Source: Sphingobacterium olei
GTDB taxonomy: Bacteria > Bacteroidota > Bacteroidia > Sphingobacteriales > Sphingobacteriaceae
Direction: 5' to 3'
NCBI RefSeq assembly: GCF_005048855.1
Contig: NZ_SUME01000010.1
Location: 62,001-126,000, forward strand
DNA length: 64,000 bases
How positions within the stretch are numbered: position 1 is the first letter of the stretch; every line of letters begins with the position of its first letter. A program made the position numbers and the translations under genes. Below, one piece after another: positions 7,597 to 17,352 of the stretch. The notes under the pieces were generated by a model. It made no database searches. It saw only the letters and a program-made list of their open reading frames with translations, and was not told where the DNA came from.

Positions 7597-8646
7597 CTAG
7601 ATAATCAACATCGCATCGCCATAACTGTAGAAGCGATATTTTTCTTTAACGGCTACGTCATAGGCATTCATTACATTTTCATAACCGGCGAACGCCGCAA
7701 TCATTACTAATAACGTTGATTCCGGAGTATGGAAATTTGTAATCATTGAGTTTGCAATACTGAAATCGTAAGGGGGATAGATGAATTTACTTGTCCAGTC
7801 TGTTGCTGGCTTGAGGTGTCTATCTGCCGATACCGATGATTCAATTGCACGCATAGAAGTGGTGCCTACAGCACAAATGCGACGTTTATTGTCTATACCT
7901 TTATTGACAAGTTTAGCGGCTTCATCTGTGATGATGAATTGCTCAGAGTCCATTTTATGTTTTGTTAAATCTTCTACTTCTACGGTACGGAAGGTTCCTA
8001 GTCCAACATGAAGTGTTACTTCTGCAAAGTCAACTCCTTTTAGCTCCAATCTTTTCATTAATTCGCGTGAAAAGTGTAAACCCGCTGTGGGAGCCGCTAC
8101 TGCACCTTCGTTTTTAGCGTAGATCGTTTGGTAACGGAATTTATCTTCAGGTGTAGCTTTACGTTTAATGTATTTAGGCAGTGGCGTTTCTCCTAAGATT
8201 TCGATGTTACGACGAAATTCTTCGTCCGTACCGTCAAATAAGAAGCGGATAGTACGACCTCTAGAAGTTGTATTGTCAACTACTTCAGCAACTAGTAAAT
8301 CATCGTCGCCAAAATATAATTTATTACCTACACGTATCTTACGTGCGGGATCAACTAGTACATCCCATAGTCGTAATTCCTTATTCAACTCACGCAATAA
8401 AAAAACTTCTATAGTGGCACCAGTCTTTTCCTTATTTCCGTACATACGGGCAGGAAATACTTTTGTGTTGTTAAGGATCATGACGTCTTTGTCATCAAAA
8501 TAATCCAAAACATCTTTGAAAATTTTATGTTCTATTTTACCAGTATCACGGTGTAAAACCATTAAGCGAGATTCGTCGCGGTGTTCTGAAGGTTCAGATG
8601 CTAATAGTGATTCTGGTAAATTGAATTTGAATTGTGATAATTTCAT
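7597..8646 (-). CDS. queA: tRNA preQ1(34) S-adenosylmethionine ribosyltransferase-isomerase
   Basis: QueA moves the ribosyl part of S-adenosylmethionine to preQ1 at the wobble position of tRNAs and makes epoxyqueuosine. The 349-aa product (start ATG at 8646) begins MKLSQFKFNLPESLLASEP, the characteristic QueA opening. Further on it contains LNNTKVFPARM, VAAPTAGLHFS, GLGTFRTVEVED and TNFHTPESTLLVMIAAFAG, all strongly conserved in the family. An in-frame upstream ATG at 8736 would add 30 residues unlike any QueA, so it is rejected. No other queuosine gene is nearby. Confidence 0.95.
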   Translation of the reverse strand: MKLSQFKFNLPESLLASEPSEHRDESRLMVLHRDTGKIEHKIFKDVLDYFDDKDVMILNNTKVFPARMYGNKEKTGATIEVFLLRELNKELRLWDVLVDPARKIRVGNKLYFGDDDLLVAEVVDNTTSRGRTIRFLFDGTDEEFRRNIEILGETPLPKYIKRKATPEDKFRYQTIYAKNEGAVAAPTAGLHFSRELMKRLELKGVDFAEVTLHVGLGTFRTVEVEDLTKHKMDSEQFIITDEAAKLVNKGIDNKRRICAVGTTSMRAIESSVSADRHLKPATDWTSKFIYPPYDFSIANSMITNFHTPESTLLVMIAAFAGYENVMNAYDVAVKEKYRFYSYGDAMLII

Positions 8647-8703
8647 CGTGTAATCAATATTAATAATTTTTATCCTGCTTACAAATTGGGATAAAAAAGA
8701 ATA

Positions 8704-8711
8704 CAAAGGTA
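8704..8711 (-). promoter_or_regulatory. Possible -7 element of queA (TACCTTTG)
   Basis: On the - strand TACCTTTG matches TAnnTTTG exactly and lies 57 bases before the queA ATG, giving a plausible leader of about 50 bases. A -33 TTTG is not evident. Confidence 0.4.
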
Positions 8712-8897
8712 AGTATTTTATTGGATATTGAGGCACTCTTAATATTATAAAAATGTAGAATCGAGTTTGAGATAAATTGTTAGTTCTTAAGAAAGATTTT
8801 TTTTATTTTTTTTCCATAAAAAACTGATTTCCCAAAAATTAGTCGTATTTTAAATGCAACTAATATTGACAGTTGAAAAAAAATAGAATAATATTTT

Positions 8898-11351
8898 ATG
8901 GGCGATATAAAAAAAGAAGAAATAGCATTAGAAAGGGTAACTGAAGAATCGTTCGAAGGGGATATACAGCACGTAAATAATCCCGTACTTGATCTGCCAG
9001 AGATAGAAAAAAAATACCTTCGATCGGTTACCGGATATGTAAAAGACGGGAATAATTTCGTTTTTACAGACGGGAAGGCGCAAGTAGAAGTCAAGGTGGT
9101 TACTGATGATGTAATACGTGTGCGCTTGGCTCCTCAAGGAGCTTTCTTGGATGATTTTTCGTACGCTGTAATCGAGCAGGAAAAACATACGCATTCTTAT
9201 GATATAAGGGAAGACGATAAAAATTTTCATGTTAAGACAAATAACGTGATCTGTACAATTGCAAAAAAGGATTTTTTGGTATCTTTTTCTGATATAAACG
9301 GCAAAACACTTAATGCAGATCACGCACCTATGCATTGGGAGGAAAATCCGGACTTTGGCGGCTACTATGTCTATTGTACAAAAAAGGCATATGAAGATGA
9401 GGTTTTCTTTGGAGGGGGTGACAAGGCGTCTAATCTGAATTTGCGGGGTAGGAGAATTAAAAATTGGAACTCCGACACGTATTCTTTTGCATTTAATCAG
9501 GATCCCTTGTATAAAACAATTCCCTTTTATATCGGCGTGACCCAGGGAGATGCTTACGGTATCTTTTTCGATAATACGTTTAAAACTTTTTTTGATTTTG
9601 CTGCAGAACATCAAGATCAAACCAGTTTCTGGTCTGAAGGAGGTGAACTCCAGTATTACTACATTCATGGTCCCCAAATAATGGATGTAGTACAACGTTA
9701 TCATGCCCTTACCGGTACGCATTTTTTGCCACCTATGTGGGCGATTGGTTACCATCAGTGCAGGTGGAGTTATTATCCCGAAAAGATGGTTCGCGATGTG
9801 GCTTCCGAATTTCGGAAACGAGAGATACCGTGCGATGCGATTTATCTGGATATAGATTATATGGAAGGCTATAGGTGTTTTACCTGGAATAAACAATATT
9901 TTCCCGATCCTAGAAAAATGATAAGTGATTTGTCGGCCAATGGTTTTAAAACCGTAGTAATGATCGATCCGGGTATTAAAGTTGACGAAAATTATTGGGT
10001 TTTCAAAGAGGGGCACGACAATAAATATTTTTGCCGTCGAGGCGATGATTATTTTATGGAGGGATTTGTTTGGCCTGGCCGTTGCCAGTTTCCGGATTAT
10101 ACCAATCCTGATGTGCGAACCTGGTGGGGTACTTTGTATAAAGGACTAGTGGACGATGGAGTAGCGGGGTTTTGGAATGATATGAATGAACCAGCGGTTT
10201 TTGGGCGAGGTACATTTCCGGATGATGTTCGTCATAATTACGACGGATATAGGGGGTCACATCGTAAAGCCCATAATATATATGGTATGCAAATGGTTCG
10301 CGCTACTTATGAAGGGCTTCTCAAATTATACAAAAATAAAAGACCGTTTACGATAACACGAGCAGCATATTCGGGTACGCAACGTTATTCATCTGTATGG
10401 ACAGGTGATAATATTGCTACGTGGGAACATTTGCGCATAGGTGTACTACAATTACAGCGCTTATCTGTTTCCGGTTTGTCGTTTTGTGGTACAGATATCG
10501 GTGGTTTTACGGGTAATCCGGACGGCGAATTATATACACGTTGGATGCAATTCGGTGTATTTTCACCATTTATGCGTGTCCATTCGGCTGGTGATACCCG
10601 CGACAGGGAGCCATGGAGCTTTGGTCCAGAGTGGGAAGCGATCTGTAAAAAGTTTATTGAACTAAGATATCGTTTGCTGCCTTATATCTATTCTATTTTC
10701 TGGCAACAACATAAGTATGGACTTCCGATCTTACGTCCTGTTGCATTGCTGGAACAGCATGTCTATAAAAATTTACTCCGGGAAGAGGAATTTGCATTTG
10801 GAGACAAAATACTGGTATCTCCTGTTTTGAATCCCGGCCAGATGTCTAAGGTGGTTTATCTTCCGAAAGGAGAATGGTTTTATTATTTCACCAATGAAGT
10901 GTTCAAAGGTGAAGAAGAAGTATCTATCCCGACTCCCCTGGATCAAATGCCGATGTTTATTAAAGGGGGTACTATACTTCCTGAATATCCTGTTATGCAG
11001 TACGTCGGTGAAAAAAAGATTGAGGCGCTAAAATTGAATGTATATTATTCGGAAGGTGAACACCACAGTTATGGATACACAGATCACGGAGATACGTTTG
11101 CTTTTGAACAAAATGTGTATTTGGAGAAGCATTTTATTTTCACAGCGGAAGGGAATAAAGCGAAAATTTTGCAACAACGAGATGGCTTATTCACGGAAAG
11201 ATATGATGATTACAACATCTATTTGATCGGTTTTCCTTTTGAGGTGAACCAGGTAATAGCAGATGGTATCGTGGTGCCTGTCTTGTCGAAAGAGAATGGT
11301 GAGAAATACGTAGTTGTAGATAATGATTTCAAAAAAATAACCATAGAATAA
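8898..11351 (+). CDS. Glycoside hydrolase family 31 alpha-glucosidase
   Basis: GH31 enzymes remove alpha-linked glucose from oligosaccharides with retention. The 817-aa protein has an N-terminal beta-sandwich and a TIM barrel starting around FLPPMWAIGYHQCRWSYY. The nucleophile motif GFWNDMNEPAVFG places the catalytic Asp at residue 428, and WTGDNIATWEHL places the acid/base Asp at 504. A C-terminal beta domain follows (from about 640). No signal peptide is visible, so it should work in the cytosol. It is the first gene of an operon with glgB (8 bases downstream), glgA and glgC, so it likely trims glycogen-derived or incoming malto-oligosaccharides. No glycogen phosphorylase or GlgX debranching enzyme is present in the window. 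Confidence 0.92.
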   Translation: MGDIKKEEIALERVTEESFEGDIQHVNNPVLDLPEIEKKYLRSVTGYVKDGNNFVFTDGKAQVEVKVVTDDVIRVRLAPQGAFLDDFSYAVIEQEKHTHSYDIREDDKNFHVKTNNVICTIAKKDFLVSFSDINGKTLNADHAPMHWEENPDFGGYYVYCTKKAYEDEVFFGGGDKASNLNLRGRRIKNWNSDTYSFAFNQDPLYKTIPFYIGVTQGDAYGIFFDNTFKTFFDFAAEHQDQTSFWSEGGELQYYYIHGPQIMDVVQRYHALTGTHFLPPMWAIGYHQCRWSYYPEKMVRDVASEFRKREIPCDAIYLDIDYMEGYRCFTWNKQYFPDPRKMISDLSANGFKTVVMIDPGIKVDENYWVFKEGHDNKYFCRRGDDYFMEGFVWPGRCQFPDYTNPDVRTWWGTLYKGLVDDGVAGFWNDMNEPAVFGRGTFPDDVRHNYDGYRGSHRKAHNIYGMQMVRATYEGLLKLYKNKRPFTITRAAYSGTQRYSSVWTGDNIATWEHLRIGVLQLQRLSVSGLSFCGTDIGGFTGNPDGELYTRWMQFGVFSPFMRVHSAGDTRDREPWSFGPEWEAICKKFIELRYRLLPYIYSIFWQQHKYGLPILRPVALLEQHVYKNLLREEEFAFGDKILVSPVLNPGQMSKVVYLPKGEWFYYFTNEVFKGEEEVSIPTPLDQMPMFIKGGTILPEYPVMQYVGEKKIEALKLNVYYSEGEHHSYGYTDHGDTFAFEQNVYLEKHFIFTAEGNKAKILQQRDGLFTERYDDYNIYLIGFPFEVNQVIADGIVVPVLSKENGEKYVVVDNDFKKITIE

Positions 11352-11359
11352 ATCATATT

Positions 11360-13270
11360 ATGAGTAAAGCTGTAGAAGTTTTTTCTTTGCTGACAGATTT
11401 TGACATTGAACTCTTTAGAGCCGGAAAGCATTTTCGGTTATATGAAAAGTTGGGTTCTCAAACAATCTATTTAGACGGCAGACAGGGTGTTTATTTTGCT
11501 GTGTGGGCACCTAATGCACAGGTTGTATCTGTAGTAGGCAACTTCAATGGCTGGAATCCGCATAGTCATCCTTTAAATGTAAGATGGGATGGAAGCGGTA
11601 TTTGGGAAGGTGTTATTTTTGGCATTGAAATGGGAGAAGTGTATAAATACCATATACAATCTTTTTCTGGCAGTCATGTAGAAAAAAGTGATCCTTTTGC
11701 TTTAATGACAGAAATACCCCCACATACGGCATCTATTGTAAGTACGACCTGGTATCAATGGAATGATGAGAAATGGATGCGCCATCGTAATGTGAATAAT
11801 AGCTTGAATAGCCCGATTTCTGTCTATGAGATGCACATCGGTTCTTGGATTAGGGATCCAAATGATCCAGAACGGCTTTTATCTTACCGTGAGGTTGCCG
11901 AAAAGCTCGTTCCGTATATCAAAAATTTAGGTTTTACACATGTAGAACTTATGCCAATCATGGAACACCCTTATTATCCATCATGGGGATATCAGGTTAC
12001 AGGGTATTACGCCGCAAGTTCGCGGTATGGCAGTCCACAGGACTTGATGTTCTTAATCGAACAGCTTCATAAAAATGAAATTGGGGTGCTGTTGGATTGG
12101 GTTCCTTCTCATTTTCCGGGTGATGATCATGGACTTCGCAATTTTGACGGTACATCGCTGTATGAACATGAAGACCCGAGAAAGGGATTTCACCCGGATT
12201 GGAAATCTTATATTTTCAATTACGGACGAAATGAAGTTCGTTCGTTCTTAATCAGCAATGCTTTATTTTGGTTGGATCGTTATCATGTGGATGGGATTAG
12301 AGTAGATGCTGTTGCGTCTATGCTTTATCTCGATTATTCGCGAGAGGAAGGGCAGTGGATTCCAAATGAATTTGGAGGACGTGAAAACCTAGAGGCTGTT
12401 CATTTTCTAAAGGAACTCAACGAAGCTGTATATGCCAATTATCCGGAGGTACAGATGATCGCAGAAGAATCCACCTCTTGGCCTGGTGTGAGTAGACCCA
12501 CTTTTAGCAATGGATTAGGGTTCGGTATGAAATGGATGATGGGATGGATGCATGATACACTCAATTATTTTAAGGAAGATCCAATTAATAGAAAGTTTCA
12601 TCATGACAAATTGACTTTTTCAACGGTATATGCATTCCACGAAAACTTTATGCTCCCCTTGTCACACGATGAGGTCGTGTATGGTAAACAGTCATTAATA
12701 TATAAAATGCCGGGAGACGAATGGCAGAAATTTGCCAATTTGCGAGCCCTGTATTTATACATGTTTACTTTTTCTGGTACGAAGCTTTTGTTTATGGGAG
12801 GAGAGTTCGGACAGACTTCAGAATGGAATGTAAATCAATCTTTAGACTGGCATCTACTTGACTACGCTCCGCATAAAGGTATGCATCAATACATAAAGCA
12901 GTTAAATGAGATCTACAAATCAGAACCTGCATTATATGAAAAAGCGTTCAGTGGTGATGGATTTGAATGGTTGGAATATGGTGATAATGATAATAGTGTA
13001 CTTGCTTTTATAAGAAAAGGATTTATACCTTCAAGTGATGTTATAATAGCTCTTAATTTAACACCGATTGTGAGACAGGATTATCGAATTGGTGTGCCGG
13101 AATCCGGTAATTGGGAAGTGATATTCAATTCGGATGATATTTCTTTTTTTGGTTCTGGTATGGAAACGCCAAATGCTAAATCGGAGCAGATTCCCTGGAT
13201 GCATAAAGCCAATTCTATCAAAATTAACTTACCTCCTCTGGGCGGGCTAATACTTAAAAAAACGACGTAA
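11360..13270 (+). CDS. glgB: 1,4-alpha-glucan branching enzyme
   Basis: GlgB cuts alpha-1,4-glucan chains and reattaches them by alpha-1,6 links. The 636-aa protein has one N-terminal CBM48/E-set domain (FAVWAPNAQVVSVVGNFNGW, about 43-62) and a GH13 barrel with VYEMHIGSW, then ELMPIMEHPYYPSWGYQ. The catalytic Asp is in DGIRVDAVASM (D316), the Glu in MIAEESTSW (E369), and a late LSHDEVVYGK holds the transition-state Asp. The length fits the short bacterial form without an extra N-terminal module. It lies 8 bases after the GH31 gene and 11 before glgA, in one operon. Confidence 0.95.
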   Translation: MSKAVEVFSLLTDFDIELFRAGKHFRLYEKLGSQTIYLDGRQGVYFAVWAPNAQVVSVVGNFNGWNPHSHPLNVRWDGSGIWEGVIFGIEMGEVYKYHIQSFSGSHVEKSDPFALMTEIPPHTASIVSTTWYQWNDEKWMRHRNVNNSLNSPISVYEMHIGSWIRDPNDPERLLSYREVAEKLVPYIKNLGFTHVELMPIMEHPYYPSWGYQVTGYYAASSRYGSPQDLMFLIEQLHKNEIGVLLDWVPSHFPGDDHGLRNFDGTSLYEHEDPRKGFHPDWKSYIFNYGRNEVRSFLISNALFWLDRYHVDGIRVDAVASMLYLDYSREEGQWIPNEFGGRENLEAVHFLKELNEAVYANYPEVQMIAEESTSWPGVSRPTFSNGLGFGMKWMMGWMHDTLNYFKEDPINRKFHHDKLTFSTVYAFHENFMLPLSHDEVVYGKQSLIYKMPGDEWQKFANLRALYLYMFTFSGTKLLFMGGEFGQTSEWNVNQSLDWHLLDYAPHKGMHQYIKQLNEIYKSEPALYEKAFSGDGFEWLEYGDNDNSVLAFIRKGFIPSSDVIIALNLTPIVRQDYRIGVPESGNWEVIFNSDDISFFGSGMETPNAKSEQIPWMHKANSIKINLPPLGGLILKKTT

Positions 13271-13281
13271 AATATCTTGTT

Positions 13282-14694
13282 ATGGAAGTTATACATCTAA
13301 GTGTTGAGTGTTTTCCTATTGCAAAGGTTGGTGGACTAGCTGATGTGGTAGGTGCGCTGCCTAAATACCAACGTACGTTGGGAATAGATGCAAAAGTAGT
13401 TATTCCTTGGTTTGATCGTCCTTTTGTAAAAGAGCATGAATTCGAAATTGTAGCTGCTGGCTCATTTTCTCAAGGATCCGAAGAGTTACAATACGAGATT
13501 CATAAAGAAAGAAGTGATGTTTTGGGGTTCCCTCTTTTTCTGATTAAAATACCAGGAAAATTAGATAGGGAAGAGGTCTATTGTTATCCGGATGAAGCAG
13601 AGCAATGGATTGCTTTTCAGCATGCTTTTTTACACTGGATACAAAATAATGGGATACATCCATCTGTTATTCATTGTCACGATCATCATGTTGGATTGAT
13701 CGCTTTTTTATTACAACATGGTACGGATTTTAGAGAATTGGCCAGTACTAAAACTGTATTTACAGTGCATAATGGCCAGTACCAAGGCTGGATGAGTTGG
13801 AGTAAGGGGATACTGTTACCCGCTTTTGATACATGGAAGTGGGGATTGTTGGATTGGGATGGACTAATTAATCCGCTTGCTACCGCGATTAAGTGTAGCG
13901 ACGCTTATACGACTGTATCTGATGGGTATTTGAATGAACTCTTTATAGAGGCTAATGGGTTACAGGGATTGTTTAACGCGGAATCTGCTAAAGGTTACGG
14001 AATCGTGAATGGAATAGACACAGCATATTGGAATCCTCAGGTAGATGCGTTAATCGAAAAGAAATACAATAAAATAACTGTCCATAAGGGTAAAGAAGAG
14101 AATAAGCGAATTTTGTGTGAAAAATATAATCTTCGTCCCGATTTACCTCTAATTTCGTTTATCGGACGATTTGCAAAGGAAAAAGGTGCCGACTTATTGT
14201 TTGAAATTTTTGTAAAATTATTTTCTATTCAAGAAAATATGAGTATATTTATTTTAGGCTCCGGTGACAAAGAGATTCAAAACAAACTTAAGGAACTGGA
14301 ACTTAAATTCGAGGGTAAACTAGCGCTGTTCTTTGGCTATGATGAGGTGCTTGCACATCAGGTATATGCAGCATCGGATATGTTGCTCATGCCATCAAGA
14401 ATAGAACCTTGTGGTTTGAACCAACTTTATGCTTTAAAATATGGTACAATTCCAATAGTACGTTCCATAGGTGGGCTTAAAGACACGGTTGTAGACGTAG
14501 CAAATGAAGGATATGGATTCGTCTTTGAAAAATTAAATGCAGATGATGCTGTCGAGGCAATTGGTCGATCGCTTGACGCCTATTCCGATATTAAAACATG
14601 GAAAGGCATTCGTAAGAAAGCAATGCAGCTTGATTTTTCTTGGGATAGATCCGCTAAAAAATATGTAGAATTATATAACCAATTACTTAAATAG
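13282..14694 (+). CDS. glgA: Glycogen synthase (ADP-glucose type)
   Basis: GlgA elongates alpha-1,4-glucan from ADP-glucose. The 470-aa GT5 protein starts MEVIHLSVECFPIAKVGGLA, with the ADP-glucose-binding KVGGLADVVGALP at about residues 15-27. It later has HCHDHHVGL, FTVHNGQYQGW, GIVNGIDTAYWNP, ISFIGRFAKEKGADLL and the C-terminal MPSRIEPCGLNQLYALKYGTIP, where the conserved Glu of the E-x7-E-like site lies. All core motifs are intact. It is placed between glgB and glgC, with only 2 bases before glgC, so expression must be coupled to ADP-glucose supply. Confidence 0.95.
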   Translation: MEVIHLSVECFPIAKVGGLADVVGALPKYQRTLGIDAKVVIPWFDRPFVKEHEFEIVAAGSFSQGSEELQYEIHKERSDVLGFPLFLIKIPGKLDREEVYCYPDEAEQWIAFQHAFLHWIQNNGIHPSVIHCHDHHVGLIAFLLQHGTDFRELASTKTVFTVHNGQYQGWMSWSKGILLPAFDTWKWGLLDWDGLINPLATAIKCSDAYTTVSDGYLNELFIEANGLQGLFNAESAKGYGIVNGIDTAYWNPQVDALIEKKYNKITVHKGKEENKRILCEKYNLRPDLPLISFIGRFAKEKGADLLFEIFVKLFSIQENMSIFILGSGDKEIQNKLKELELKFEGKLALFFGYDEVLAHQVYAASDMLLMPSRIEPCGLNQLYALKYGTIPIVRSIGGLKDTVVDVANEGYGFVFEKLNADDAVEAIGRSLDAYSDIKTWKGIRKKAMQLDFSWDRSAKKYVELYNQLLK

Positions 14695-14696
14695 CT

Positions 14697-15971
14697 ATGG
14701 CACAACATAAAGTAGTATCGATAGTATTAGGAGGAGGGAGAGGTACGCGCCTTTACCCGCTCACAGATCAAAGATCAAAACCTGCAGTTCCAATTGCAGG
14801 GAAATATCGTTTGGTAGATATTCCTATTTCTAATTGTCTTAATTCTGGATATAATAAGATCTTTGTTTTAACACAGTATAATTCTGCCTCGCTAAATAAG
14901 CATATTAAGAACTCTTATAACTTCAGTATTTTTAGTAAAGGGTTTGTTGATATTTTGGCGGCGGAACAAACAAATGATGGCGACAAATGGTTTGAGGGTA
15001 CGGCAGATGCGGTGCGCAGAACGCAAAAAAACTTGATCAATGTAGATTATGACTATGTATTAATCTTATCGGGCGACCAACTTTACCAAATGGATTATTC
15101 GGATCTAGTGGACTTTCATGTTCAAAATGGTGGCGAAATCACCATTGGAACTATTCCTGTTGTTGCAAAAGAAGCTTCAAGTTTTGGAATTTTGAAATCC
15201 AACGAAGCCAATGAGGTTGTATCATTTATTGAAAAGCCAGTCAAGGATTTACTTCCTGATTGGACTTCTGATGTTCCCCCGGATTTAGAAAGACAAGGAC
15301 GTAATTATCTTGCTTCTATGGGAATTTATGTTTTTTCAAAAGGCGTTATGCGACGACTGCTGTCGGAGAATCCAGGTATGGATTTTGGTAAAGAGATAAT
15401 CCCCGAGGCTATCGAAAATTGTAAAGTGTTGAGCTATCAGTTTGATAGCTATTGGACTGATATCGGTACCATACCTTCGTTCTTCGAAGCGAACATTGGA
15501 TTGACAGATGATATTCCATCCTTCAATTTGTTTGGAGAAACAGTGTATACGCGAGCGCGTATGCTTCCTCCTTCCAAAATTTCGGGCTCTACATTGAATA
15601 GTGCTATTATTGCTGATGGTTGTATCTTAATGGCTGATAAAATAGAGCGGTCCGTGGTTGGAATTCGATCGCGTGTGGGTAAAGGATCTGTTATCAAATA
15701 CACGTATATGATGGGAACTGATTATTACGAAGATTTGAACGAAGTTGTGGAGCTTACTAGTTCACAGCAACCTCCTCCCATTGGCGTAGGCGAACGCTGT
15801 TATATTGAAACTGCTATTTTGGACAAAAACTGCCGTATTGGTAACGATGTGCGAATTAAGGGTGGAAAACATCTAGAAGACGGTGATTTCGAACATTATA
15901 CGGTGGTAGAAGGGATCGTGGTTGTGAAGAAAAATGCAGTCATACCTAATGGTACAACTATCGGTTGCTAA
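14697..15971 (+). CDS. glgC: Glucose-1-phosphate adenylyltransferase
   Basis: GlgC makes ADP-glucose from ATP and glucose 1-phosphate, the committed and usually allosterically regulated step of bacterial glycogen synthesis. The 424-aa protein has the nucleotide-binding GGGRGTRLYPLTDQRSKPAV motif at about 12-31, then KYRLVDIPISNCLNSG. The substrate-binding FEGTADAVRRTQKN lies at about 99-112, ILSGDQLYQMDY follows, and SFIEKPVKD binds the sugar phosphate. A C-terminal left-handed beta-helix begins around 300. It is the last gene of the operon, followed by a strong bidirectional terminator. Confidence 0.95.
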   Translation: MAQHKVVSIVLGGGRGTRLYPLTDQRSKPAVPIAGKYRLVDIPISNCLNSGYNKIFVLTQYNSASLNKHIKNSYNFSIFSKGFVDILAAEQTNDGDKWFEGTADAVRRTQKNLINVDYDYVLILSGDQLYQMDYSDLVDFHVQNGGEITIGTIPVVAKEASSFGILKSNEANEVVSFIEKPVKDLLPDWTSDVPPDLERQGRNYLASMGIYVFSKGVMRRLLSENPGMDFGKEIIPEAIENCKVLSYQFDSYWTDIGTIPSFFEANIGLTDDIPSFNLFGETVYTRARMLPPSKISGSTLNSAIIADGCILMADKIERSVVGIRSRVGKGSVIKYTYMMGTDYYEDLNEVVELTSSQQPPPIGVGERCYIETAILDKNCRIGNDVRIKGGKHLEDGDFEHYTVVEGIVVVKKNAVIPNGTTIGC

Positions 15972-16009
15972 TTAGTGTTAACTGAAAACGAGTATATGTG
16001 AGTACATAA

Positions 16010-16047
16010 ACATAAAAAAGGCTAGATTAATCTAGCCTTTTTTATGT
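16010..16047. terminator. Bidirectional terminator between glgC and aspC
   Basis: A perfect 38-base palindrome (ACATAAAAAAGGCTAGATT and its complement) has T-runs on both strands: TTTTTT at 16038-16043 on + and the mirrored A-run on the other side. It separates two convergent genes. Confidence 0.88.
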
Positions 16048-16067
16048 TGTGTTGAATTAACACCTTA

Positions 16068-17273
16068 TTATGCCAAATTGGCTAATGCTTGTTTTATCCT
16101 TCTTAATGCTTCTATCAGGCTCTCATCAGATGCAGCATAAGAAAGACGGATATAGTTATTATTTCCAAATGAGTCTCCACCTACTGTAGCCACGTGGCCG
16201 AAGTTTAGCAAGTATAAAGCCAAGTCAGCTGAATTTTTAATTTCATTACCATTAGGATCTTTTTTACCAAAGAATGAACTGATTTCAGGAAAGAAATAGA
16301 ATGCGCCTTCCGGTAAGTTTGTTTTTACACCTGGTATATCATTAAGTAATTCGTAGACCAACTTGCGACGGCGTAAAAAAGCATCTTTCATCTCATTCAC
16401 ACTTTCTAATCCCTGTTCGTATGCTACAATTCCTGCACGTTGAGCGATAGAGCATGTTCCGGAGGTTGTCTGTCCTTGTAGTTTATCATTAGCTGCTGCT
16501 ATTTCTTTATTTGCTGCGATATAACCCAAACGCCACCCCGTCATTGCGAATGCTTTTGAAAAACCATTTACGATGATCACACGATCTTTGATACTGTCAA
16601 ATTGTGCAATGGACTCGTGTTGGTCAATAAAGTTGATATGCTCATATATCTCATCCGAAAGAATGAAAATATTAGGATATTTTTCAAATACGACAACAAG
16701 AGCAGCTAACTCATCTTTACTATATACGGATCCAGTCGGATTACAAGGAGAGGAGAACATGAAAAGCTTGGTGTTCGGTGTGATAGCCGCTTCTAACTGT
16801 TCTGGAGTAATTTTAAAATTACTTTCAATATCGGTGTCGATGAAAACGGATTTTCCTTCCGCTAGGGTTACCATTTCGGAGTAAGATACCCAGTATGGGG
16901 TAGGAATGATTACTTCCTCTCCTGGATTTATTAGCGTCAATATTACATTAGATAGTGACTGTTTAGCGCCGGTAGACACGACAATTTGTGAAATGTCGTA
17001 ATCAAGTCCATTTTCAGTTTTGAGTTTATTGACAATTGCTTGGCGCAAATCTGGATATCCCGGTACTGGCGAATAACGTGTATAGTTGTCGTCTAATGCT
17101 TTTTTTGCGGCATCTTTTACATGTACTGGCGTATTAAAGTCAGGTTCACCAACACTAAGACTGATGACGTTGATACCTTTTGATGCCAGCTCACGACCTA
17201 ATTTGGTCATTTTTAAAGTCGCTGACTCGGATAGATTGTTAATCCTGTTTGATAAAAATGATGTTGTGCTCAT
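16068..17273 (-). CDS. aspC: Pyridoxal phosphate-dependent aspartate aminotransferase (class I)
   Basis: The 401-aa fold-type I aminotransferase likely interconverts aspartate and 2-oxoglutarate with oxaloacetate and glutamate. Characteristic segments are VISLSVGEPDFNTPVHV near residue 40, YSPVPGYPDLRQAI, the PYWVSYSEM region, FSSPCNPTGSVY, LSDEIYEH and the PLP-lysine segment NGFSKAFAMTGWRLGY, with a C-terminal IRLSYAAS holding the substrate-carboxylate Arg. These match the prokaryotic Ib subgroup (AspB/AatA-like), so a prephenate aminotransferase side activity is possible. It is monocistronic, converging on the glycogen operon and divergent from the transporter at 17353. Confidence 0.9.
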   Translation of the reverse strand: MSTTSFLSNRINNLSESATLKMTKLGRELASKGINVISLSVGEPDFNTPVHVKDAAKKALDDNYTRYSPVPGYPDLRQAIVNKLKTENGLDYDISQIVVSTGAKQSLSNVILTLINPGEEVIIPTPYWVSYSEMVTLAEGKSVFIDTDIESNFKITPEQLEAAITPNTKLFMFSSPCNPTGSVYSKDELAALVVVFEKYPNIFILSDEIYEHINFIDQHESIAQFDSIKDRVIIVNGFSKAFAMTGWRLGYIAANKEIAAANDKLQGQTTSGTCSIAQRAGIVAYEQGLESVNEMKDAFLRRRKLVYELLNDIPGVKTNLPEGAFYFFPEISSFFGKKDPNGNEIKNSADLALYLLNFGHVATVGGDSFGNNNYIRLSYAASDESLIEALRRIKQALANLA

Positions 17274-17280
17274 GGTAGTG

Positions 17281-17288
17281 CAAATATA
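17281..17288 (-). promoter_or_regulatory. Possible -7 element of aspC (TATATTTG)
   Basis: On the - strand TATATTTG lies 7 bases before the aspC ATG at 17273. Transcription at the usual distance would begin at or next to the start codon, giving a leaderless mRNA. No clear -33 TTTG is seen. Confidence 0.35.
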
Positions 17289-17352
17289 TTATATAAGCTT
17301 CATTTTTAGTGCTAAAATTTTGATAAATTGTGAAAAATATGACGATTTATAT

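Noticed and set aside
8928..10016. 362-codon open frame on the - strand inside the GH31 gene
   Set aside because: It is antisense to a well-supported enzyme with intact catalytic motifs, and the product shows no domain.
16573..16884. 103-codon antisense frame inside aspC
   Set aside because: Antisense to the aminotransferase core; no independent start signal.
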